From the NCBI GenBank assembly GCA_024699855.1, contig JAMPIQ010000001.1, positions 13,640,001 through 13,704,000 of the forward strand: a stretch of DNA of 64,000 bases. Reading direction: 5' to 3'. Of this stretch, positions 55,701 through 64,000 are shown piece after piece. Numbering within the stretch: position 1 is the stretch's first letter; every line of letters starts with the position of its first letter. The notes beneath the pieces were generated by a model. It saw only the letters and a program-made list of their open reading frames with translations. It was not told the origin of the DNA and made no database searches. This DNA is from Aphelenchoides besseyi. Lineage: Eukaryota; Nematoda; Chromadorea; Rhabditida; Aphelenchoididae. The translations under genes and the position numbers were made by a program.

Positions 55701-57938
55701 CCTGACCAATGCACGAGCAATTGCAACTGCGAGATGATTAGTTGTATTCATCGAAATATCTATGACTTACTTCTTTGCTTTTGACCGCCACTCATTTGTA
55801 CACCACGCTCTCCAACACGCGTATACAAACCCTCGGGTAACTTTTGAATGAAATCATAAGCATTGGCCTTTAAAGAATTATCTAATAACCAAATGAACTG
55901 CTTACCATTTTACAACAATGAATAACATCTTCTCGAGTGGCGTGCTCATTTCCAAGCATAACATTCTCTTCCAATGTGCTAAAACAAAAGTGTGTAATTG
56001 TCAACAGAAGAATTGATACCCGTCGAACAAAATAGGCTCTTGACTAACCACACCAATCTTGTCTCTAAGCTTGCAAACATTCAATTCGCGCAAGTCGTAG
56101 CCGTCAATCAATACGGTTCCTTGTGTCGGATCGTAGAAACGCATAAGCAAGTTGACAATTGTCGATTTACCTTAAACTCGAGTTTGCAACAAGTAACTGT
56201 TGTCGAACTAACCACAACCACTTGAGCCAACGAGAGCTACTTTTTCCCCGGGTCGAACAGTGAAATTAATTCCTTTCAAAATCTAAAAACGCTAGTTCCT
56301 CATCTGCCAAATTCATCAATTGGATACCTCAACTCCCGGTCGAAGTGGGTAACTGAAATGAACGTTCGACAACTCGACAGCTCCACGCACTTTTTCAATG
56401 ACTGCACCGCGTTTAGAACTTGGATCAATGTACGGTATTTGATTGATTACTCCCAAAACATAATGAGCGGCTCCACGTGCCTGTGCAACAGACGTTAAAT
56501 GCGGTAGTGCCTATAAACAGAATTGAAAATGTTGTCCAACAACTTACAGTTCCGAGAGCTGTTGAACCGGACATGACGGCGAAGAAGACGGTGAAAACAG
56601 CTCCACGGTCAAATGTCGGATCCCAAACAACTAGCAACGATCCAAACCTATGAACCAATCCGTTAGCAGTTAATAGATCAAACAAACCAAAAGGCTACTG
56701 CATAACTCGTGTACATTATAATGAATGTCACTGAGAATCCGATACCCATGTACTGAAACAAGAATAAGTAAATTACAAGACGAGATCTAACCATGTATTT
56801 GAGAAGTCCGGTTTTACGACCATCTTCCAACGCCTTCTCATAACTGAAATATTTGTCAGTTAATCCGTGTTGCTAACTCCTTACCGTTCCAACTCGACAA
56901 ATTGACCGTTACATGACAAAACGGTGCGCATCGAACTGAATGTCTGGTCGGCAATCGCACCGGCTATCGCGTATCGAGCCTGTTCTTCCTGAACTCTGCT
57001 CGCCGTCCGACGTCCCATCCACGCATTAGTCAAAGCCAAAAAGGGTGTGAAGAACATCATGACTAAAGCCATTTGCCAATTGTAGAAGAATCCAACGATG
57101 AAACCGGAGAAAAAAGCGGCTATTTGTTGGGCGAACAGCGATGCTTTGTCTCCAATACCTTCACGAACACGCTCAAGGTCACTAAAAACATGAAAATATC
57201 GAATTTGAATTTCAAACCCACTCATTAAGACGTGCCGTTAAATTTCCGGTCTGTGCAGTATCAAACCAAGCGATTTCTTGTCTCAGAATGGCTTTCAAGT
57301 AACTCCTACGTAGTGAGTAAACAACTCGTTCAGCAAAAACTTCCCAACAAGCAATCTACAATTTAAGATAAGATCGAAAACGAGTATATTACAGTTACCT
57401 GAATGTAAGATGTGATAAACATGAGTACTCCCAAAATCAAATAGTAGATCGTATAGGTGATCACAGATTCATTAAATTCATCTCTAAATTTAATTTTGAC
57501 CTTCCAGTTTTAAGTGCTCACTTACTGAGACAACGGCGGTAATCCCAGCGTTCCATTTTGATTCGGAACGCCGGAGACGAATTCGGAGTTCTGTGCGCGC
57601 AAGAACACCGTCGTCATTCCACCGAGAACAATCGAGAGTAAAGGAAACCCAGCACCATGGATTATGGCGGCTATGAGTCCGATTGCAAACAAAATGTAAT
57701 CAAATGGTTTGCAATAAGTGAACTTAAAAGAACGTTCGAATAATCGAGTGGTGAAATGAACTTACCAATCCAACAGTTTTCGCTTTCCTCGTCTCTTTCT
57801 CGTTTTCCGCTATTCCACTAAACGTTGAGATGCTACAACACAGGAGATGACAATAACTGATCGGTTGTGTTACCTCGACAGGGTTCCATAACTTGTTTTT
57901 ATTCTATTCAAAAGGGGCGACTTGTCCTCTTCTTTCAT
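52726..57938 (-). CDS. P-glycoprotein / ABCB full transporter
   Basis: An ABC exporter with two transmembrane and two nucleotide-binding halves in the plasma membrane. The family pumps lipophilic compounds and confers drug resistance. The start at 57938 ([20 protein letters not shown]) joins in phase to TMD1 ([40 protein letters not shown]). NBD1 has Walker A GSSGCGKST, signature MSGGQKQR, Walker [19 protein letters not shown] and [11 protein letters not shown] charged Ser/Glu-rich linker (about 55030-55330) leads to TMD2 ([20 protein letters not shown]). NBD2 has GYSGCGKST, LSGGQ, Walker B and IVIAHRL. It ends [10 protein letters not shown] at 52726. Length is about 1250-1280 residues over more than 20 short introns. 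No break was seen. The exact pgp orthologue cannot be told. Confidence 0.92.
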
Positions 57939-58428
57939 TCTCTAAAGCATAGAGCACTACAGCTAATGAAATGGACACTAAACAAACTGAAAATTGTTCA
58001 AAAGAACGCGAAAGGCGTAATAAACGAAACCGATCAACAGCCGGCCAAAAATCTCTTAGTAGTTAAATAGCAACAAACGAAACTGATAAGAAAGATACTC
58101 AACCAACCGGGAGTCATTTCCCAATTACCATCGGGTTGTGATCAAAACGTACGCGTGTTGATAAACAAGGATCGTGATGACAAGTATAATCGGTTCAGAT
58201 CACAAGTTTCAAACTACACGATGTTTGGTTTCTACACAAATACATTACAGAAACATTCGATGGAAAGATTTCATTTTCTTATCGTCATGCACTTTGAAAA
58301 TTTCGAACTGTGTGGTCCAATTTCTTGGAGTTATCAGTCCAGACATAACCATCAAGTTATGTTAGAACTTTCTTCGAACAAACAGTCGTCTATAGCATTG
58401 GTTATAGGCAAAGAGTTTATTACACGCA
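57939..58428. other. intergenic
   Basis: Separates the P-glycoprotein start from the chemoreceptor stop. Frames here (57867-58070 and 58155-58463, plus strand) are unsupported. Confidence 0.4.
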
Positions 58429-59272
58429 TCAAATCGACATACCACTTCGTCTCGGATTGTTGAATTGACGTTTCAATTGAACGAAATAGGCGTTCGTTTG
58501 AAACTCCGTGGTTTGTTTCGACCACTCGCCAACTTGATTTGATCGCAACCGTTGAAGCATAAAGAAACTCAACGGTACAATCGCCATGTAAATCGCTCGA
58601 AATACGGACGCCCATTCAACGAACTTGGCCATTTCAATTCCACTCGGCGTTTTTCCAATCGAGTAAAGGATTGGCCAAGGCAGAAAAGCGATCACGTGAA
58701 TTATGCTAATGGGGAAAATGACGCGAATTGAGATCTGCATCTCGCGGACCATGAATCGACGTTTCAAGTTAAAACGATGTTTTTCTCTACAACAAATAAA
58801 TACGAAAAAACTAAACGAAAGAAACTTACGATTTCAGTTGATGACGATTGTAAGCCAAAAGAATGAAATCACCTATTGCCGTCAAGAAATCGAAACACGC
58901 CAAAACGTATGTTACAACCAAAATTCGACCGGAAGAAACCGATGAACCGGCCAAACAGTAAGTTCGATATTCGTCGATCAACGGCTCATTCCAATACATA
59001 AAAAGAACGATTGCTGCTGGAGAGAAGATCTAAACATTGGGATCATTCATTTCGTAGCTTTACACTCACCAGAAGAACTCCAATTAGAACGCCAAACCAA
59101 TCCAAACTGTCAGACTGTGTAATCGATGAGTATATACGCTCAAGTAAGATTGCCGAATGCCATAGACTAAAGCCAACGATCGTGTAGTGAATTGGTGTTC
59201 TCCAGAGATAACAAGTCAAGGCCTTGAAAACGTAATCGCATTCTTGCCAATTTGTAAAGTAGAGAAACTGCA
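58429..59272 (-). CDS. serpentine chemoreceptor, Sra-like, N-terminus not found
   Basis: A seven-helix receptor of the nematode Sra/Srab type, expected in ciliated sensory neurons. From an acceptor at about 59260 it reads FLYFTNWQECDYVFKALTCY, HYTIVGFSLWHSAILLERIY, then helix WFGVLIGVLLV. After an intron come IFSPAAIVLFMYWNEPLIDE and RILVVTYVLACFDFLTAIGD with FILLAYNRHQLKS. Another intron leads to FMVREMQISIRVIFPISIIH, AIYMAIVPLSFFMLQRLR and the end RRSGMSI (58429). The CDYxF...CY motif before the ER motif fits Sra. Helices I-II and the start should lie at 59280-59640. Only a doubtful ATG frame (MSSQSNTNSHLSWHPKCARL, 59642 leftward) is there, so the gene may be truncated. Confidence 0.65.
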
Positions 59273-59696
59273 ACCCTTTTATTAGTCTCTATTTTGCAAA
59301 CTTGTTTAAATCCTGCAGGTTAACTTGCAAATTTAAATTCTCATTTGGGCGTCGGATTAATCGAAAGGTGCGACTTCGACGGCCAATCTCATCCCACGGG
59401 TTGCCATGACATTCGCGCAGATTTCAAACCGCGCGACTTTCTACGTGAATTTTGTTTCGAAAATCGAACCCACGGCAAACAACCGAATGGCCGACAGAGA
59501 CCCAACAAAACAAAAATGTCGTGAGCACCCTCAAATGAACTGACCGTAGCAACAGAACCAATCCTCTGGCTCATTGGCATAAGTCGCGCACATTTTGGGT
59601 GCCAACTCAAATGACTGTTAGTATTTGACTGACTACTCATAACTTCACGTGCTTTGATTCTGTTCTTAGGTTTTTCGTTGCAGAACAGATAACACA
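59273..59696. other. intergenic / possible 5' exon of the receptor
   Basis: Lies between two divergent genes. It may hold the missing first exon of the minus-strand receptor, but no in-phase splice was found. Acceptor-like GTTGCAG at about 59676-59682 precedes the plus-strand gene start. Confidence 0.35.
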
Positions 59697-62600
59697 ATGA
59701 GGCTATTGTGCCTCGTGGTATCACTGATTCTCTTCTATCCGTCGAGCGGTCAACAGACGTATCGAGAACAAGCGACGGTCGATGCGTTCGGTAATCGAAT
59801 GCCCATTTTCAATTACATGCCAAATCCCGGTCATGTCGATTTGGAACGTTTGGATTACATGCGCAACAATACAGATCTAAGAGAAGAAGAAGGCTGGTGG
59901 CATTTGTTTCCCTACGGTCCACAGGCGTTTGATGCGAATCTGTTGGTTAAACCAACTCACGATAAACAAATCGATTTTGATTTCGATTTTCCATACTACG
60001 GTTTTCGATTCAATTATACGATGGTAAGTTGAATGTCATCAATCGTGTTCCATGTTCTTAGATCTATCCGAATGGTTTTCTCGCGTTCTCTGATCCCGAG
60101 TTTCATCAACCACCGTACACGTTTCCGAATCCTCTTTGGCCACAACAAAAAGATGCGAGTTTTATTGCCGCCTTCTTCGCCGAGCAAACTTTCCAACACA
60201 TCGGTGAGCGTGGAATCTCAAACGTTTGGTATCGACTCGTCTTTCGACCGCGTAATTTCGAGACTTTTGATGAGTGGGGTAATCCATTACTGAATCCAAT
60301 GGTAAGCAAACGAACGCGTTAATAATACAATTCGTTAAGGACAAAATGGGTGACATGTTCAGGACGGCACGTGATCGTTACGAAAAGAATCGTTGGGGTC
60401 GAGTTGAAGATCCGTGGCTTTTGGACAACATCACAATGACTATTCGAGATGGAATCATTGGCGCAAATGGTTTTCGTGCCGACTACGCTCTTATTGTAAC
60501 ATGGGAACGAATGGCCTACGGCGGAGCTCCCAAAATTACTCAAGTGAATCGATATGAAGAAGCAAAACGCTGGACGAACACTTATCAAATGGTTCTAGCC
60601 ACCGACGAAATTCGCTCATACGTTATTTTCAATTACGCTCATATCAATTGGACGTCTTCGAATACGGCCGGTGCGTTGCAAGGACGTGGTGGAATGCAAT
60701 CGGCTTTGGTAAACTTTGATTCTAATCCTTCCTAATTGATTCTTGTCGTTTAGGCGGGATTCAATGCTGGAAACGGAACAGGATGGACTTCGCTACCTTA
60801 CTCAGGCGAAGGTCGGGTAATGAAATTGCAAGAGTTCTCAAATGTCGGAGTACCGGGCCGTTGGGTGTATCGTGTAGACGAGCAAATTATCTCAGGAGGG
60901 TGCAGCAATGAGAGTATAGGTAAGTGTTTACTACGCATACAGCAAAGAGCACAACCGTTAATTTTAGGTTACATGACAACAGCACCGATCGCTGCAACAA
61001 TGATTGGCGGAACATTGGTCAATGTTTCCGGTCCTTGTTTGCGAAGTGGTGACATAGTTAAGGTTGTGTTTGATGAGTATCACGTCGATTGCATAAGAGT
61101 AGCTTTTTGATTAAGTCATATGAAAAAATCGGTTTCGTTTAGTTAAACATGATTCGAGCTCAATGTGTTTTGCCAATTAATCGAATCTTCAAAACTGGAC
61201 TTGTGAATGTGAAAATGTCGAGAGATGGCGGTCAATCTTATCCTTTTATCGGGACTTTCTATTTCCGTAAGTTTCTATTTCACTTATTCTAAACATTCAT
61301 GTTTTCAGTTCAACCATCTTTGGCCATGCCTACCGTTAAGTTGATTGATAATCCGCGTGAACCGCACAACGTTTGGTACTCGCCAAATGCCACAAGACTT
61401 CGAATGGAATGGGCACCTTACAATTTAACCACCGATATGAATGCTATGGTTGACATTCAACTTTTGGGTTATTGGGAAGATACCGATGATCACGTTTGGG
61501 ATGTAAGTCGACTGTTCGACCGTTTAAATACGACTCTTAGGTTGTTGGAACAATTGCAACACGAACTGCAAATGATGGATTATACGAATTTGATCCACGA
61601 ACTTTGGCTCGTACAAACATGGTTTTTGACACTTGGCGACGATATAGTTTTGGTGCAATTCGAATATCAATATCAGATACAGACGAATCTACTGGGTGAG
61701 TGATTATTGTAATACAAATAGCTGACAATCTTTCAGAGTGTTTTGGTCGAAGTTAACACCATTTGGTTGGTATTTCCGTGAGATTTGGGAGTACGAGTAC
61801 GGCGAAGACTGGGCATTGGAGTTGTGTCGTGAATGGTTTTCGTGGGATGGACGTTGGGTCAATTTTGCCATGGACTTGGAACCAATGATTCCTTGTCCCT
61901 GCATTCTTGATCAAGCGCTATTAGATATGGGTGAGTCAAACAAGAAAGGATTCCATAGCAAATTGGGATTTAAGGTCGTTTCATGCCTCTTTTTGGTTGT
62001 GATCGAGACGGCGATTCGTCCTGCGAATACAACAAAGGAGCTCAACATTGCGTGATGTCGAATGCAGCAACGTAACCGAAAATATTCCGATTTCAATTTT
62101 CATTTCAACATTTAGATGGACTGGTGCTGGACAAGTTTGTTGCTACGACTTTGAGGGATGGCTTATGCATAGCGATGATTATGAGAATGCAGCATCATTG
62201 CGATTCTTTAGTCCCGGAACAGCACAACGAGCACATCCAATGGGTTCGTTTCCGTTCAAACGTCCGCCCTATGTTCCCTCTTTATCAAATTATCACTCTG
62301 ATCGAATGGCCTACGAGAAATGTTGTCGTTGGGCCGGTCATTGTGAGTTTTATTTTTGGCGTCGACAAACCAGTGGCTGCCAAGAATACATTCCACCAGT
62401 GGCAGGTCGGTCGAAACTTTTTTACATCTCCAACATTATCGTCCAGGCATTGCTTATGGCGATCTTCATTTCATCACTTACGACGGAACACGATACACAT
62501 TCCCCGGAAAAGGCTACTATATGCTAACGATGGCCAAAGATCCAAGACACGATTTTCAAGTTCAAATTCGTGCTGAACAACCGCCTTTAACAGATTGGGG

Positions 62601-64000
62601 ACAAGTCGTCCAATCGACGGTTATTACGGGAGTTGCAGCTCGTGAAAATCAATCGGATATCGTTCAACTTTTCGCTCGAAAAGATCATCGACGTTGGCGC
62701 TATCGAATGGATGTGATTGTCAACGGTCATCCTTGTTACTTTGATACGTGAGTTATGCTTAGCAAAGAAAAACAAGACTTCAAGATTTTAGTCCCGAATT
62801 GAAGATGCAACGATTTCGCGGTGTGACGTTGAGAAGTCCGGAAAGAAATCACAATCAGTCAGAGATTTGGGTCATGTTCGATAGTGGTTAGTTTTTGCAC
62901 TTAATTCTGTTCATTTGTAATCATTTATAGGTGCTGGAGTTACCGTGACTGAAGCTCACGGTATCCTATCAGTCATGGTTCTTTTACCTCCGAGTTTCAA
63001 CGAATCTTTTGCCGTAAGTCTCTTAAGTAAATAATGAAAACTTTCTTTAGTTTACACGTGGATACGATTATTTTGGCACCGGATACGATGAGCACGGACG
63101 TTCAACCGGAAATGTGCGAACTGACTATCAAACTGGTCATCTTCAAGCACCTCTACCGCCGTCAACACTTCAATATTCTGCGGGAGCCCAGAGATTTGTT
63201 ACCGTCGGCTTATTGGGCACATTCAACGACAACCATTTGGACGATTTAATGGGACCAGAAGGTCATATAACGACCGTCAATCACCCGCCTTCCGAAATGG
63301 ACAATCGAAACGCTTATCTTTACGGCGAAAGATGTTTGCGATTGAGTTCAAAACAATAAGTGACTTTTGTTTTAAGGGAAAGTCGATGGTTCCAAATACA
63401 AATTATTGTTTCAAGATCACATCAAACCCATCTACGATCCTCTACTTTTCACTGACGATCGTCGATATGCGCCGCTCTTTGATTCTTATCACGTTCAATT
63501 CAACAATAGTTTGGCGATTACGCCCGAAGAAGTTCGATCCATTTGCCAAAATCAGTGAGTTAAAGATTGTTTTCGATCACTCATTATTTTAAGATACGAG
63601 TGTGTTCACGATTTTATGATTACTGGTCGGCGCGAAATCGCTGCCTACACGTATGAAACCTTGGTTAAATGGGCCGAATTAAAGATGCGTGGAACCGAAC
63701 GATACATGAGTTGTGGTGCCCTTCTGACTGCACCCGGCGTTGTGAAATATCCGCCCGGTAACAACTATTTGGACAATACGGTTGTTACGTTCACATGCAA
63801 ACCCGAGTATTTCATTCACGGAACACCGCAACGGACTTGTGTCAACGGCACATGGACTCCCGGCTGGCATGTTTGGTGTAGAAGTGAGTACGAAAATAAC
63901 CCCAAATGAACTAGTTGGTATTTCAGCTCGTACGCTGGAAACGGGACTCAAATGGATGACCGGTATTTTGAGTTCAGTTGCCATCATGTTGTTCATTTGT
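59697..64000 (+). CDS. NIDO-AMOP-VWD-Sushi membrane protein, 3' end missing
   Basis: A large cell-surface or extracellular-matrix protein with the same module set as mucin-4 and SUSD2. The signal peptide is [19 protein letters not shown]. The NIDO region reads [38 protein letters not shown] and [15 protein letters not shown]. An IPT-like stretch ([20 protein letters not shown]) follows. The AMOP domain reads [36 protein letters not shown] and [24 protein letters not shown] domain ([40 protein letters not shown]) is followed by a Sushi domain ([26 protein letters not shown]). A hydrophobic segment ([15 protein letters not shown]) runs into the window end and is the probable transmembrane helix. 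Many short introns, all in frame. Several NxT/S glycosylation sites. Confidence 0.88.

Noticed and set aside
1..64000. tRNA, rRNA and CRISPR-like arrays
   Set aside because: I looked for T-loop motifs, rRNA-like blocks and regularly spaced short repeats and saw none I could support.

Overview
The window looks like nuclear DNA from a nematode. Most introns are 40-60 bp and run from GT to a TTTCAG-like acceptor. Genes are densely packed on both strands, and several start codons lie just after an acceptor-like TTTCAG, as at trans-splice sites. Nematode-style families are present: a serpentine chemoreceptor of the Sra type, a divergent GATA factor and a P-glycoprotein. I could not name the genus. 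Assignments rest on reading the translations and on remembered family motifs; no search was run.

Left part (1-20.9 kb). The 3' part of the U5 snRNP GTPase gene (eftu-2) converges on a four-helix membrane protein gene. Next comes a loose cluster of secreted-protein genes: two paralogous cysteine-rich proteins (5.3 and 9.7 kb), a BSP-type zinc metallopeptidase with a C-terminal frameshift (10.7 kb), a small three-exon gene (11.8 kb) and a Leu/Gly-rich secreted protein with a clear TATA box (13.2 kb). Then follow an SH2-like protein, a broken second BSP copy, the RRM-cyclophilin gene cyn-13/PPIE and an SLC22-type transporter.

Centre (21045-36686). This is a head-to-tail Helitron array: a 7.6 kb unit, a 337 bp miniature unit and a 7.7 kb unit, all on the minus strand and joined with no base between them. 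The large units encode a Rep(HUH)-helicase with an N-terminal Ulp1/C48-like cysteine protease region. Each large unit also carries intron-containing pieces of a host-like membrane protein gene on both sides of the Rep-helicase ORF. Both Rep-helicase genes are frameshifted, at different places.

Right part (36.9-64 kb). In order: an acyl-CoA synthetase/4CL-like gene; a VHL tumour-suppressor homologue with an unusual N-terminal extension; a 5'-truncated short-chain dehydrogenase; a GATA factor with tandem GATA sites upstream; a decayed ZIP zinc transporter; a possible secreted-protein remnant; a GAK/auxilin kinase with a J domain; a two-half P-glycoprotein; an Sra-like receptor lacking its first helices; and a NIDO-AMOP-VWD-Sushi membrane protein running off the right edge.

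Most genes are unrelated single-copy housekeeping or surface genes, so no operon-like pathway is evident. The strongest unusual content is the Helitron array and the secreted-protein cluster around 5-15 kb.
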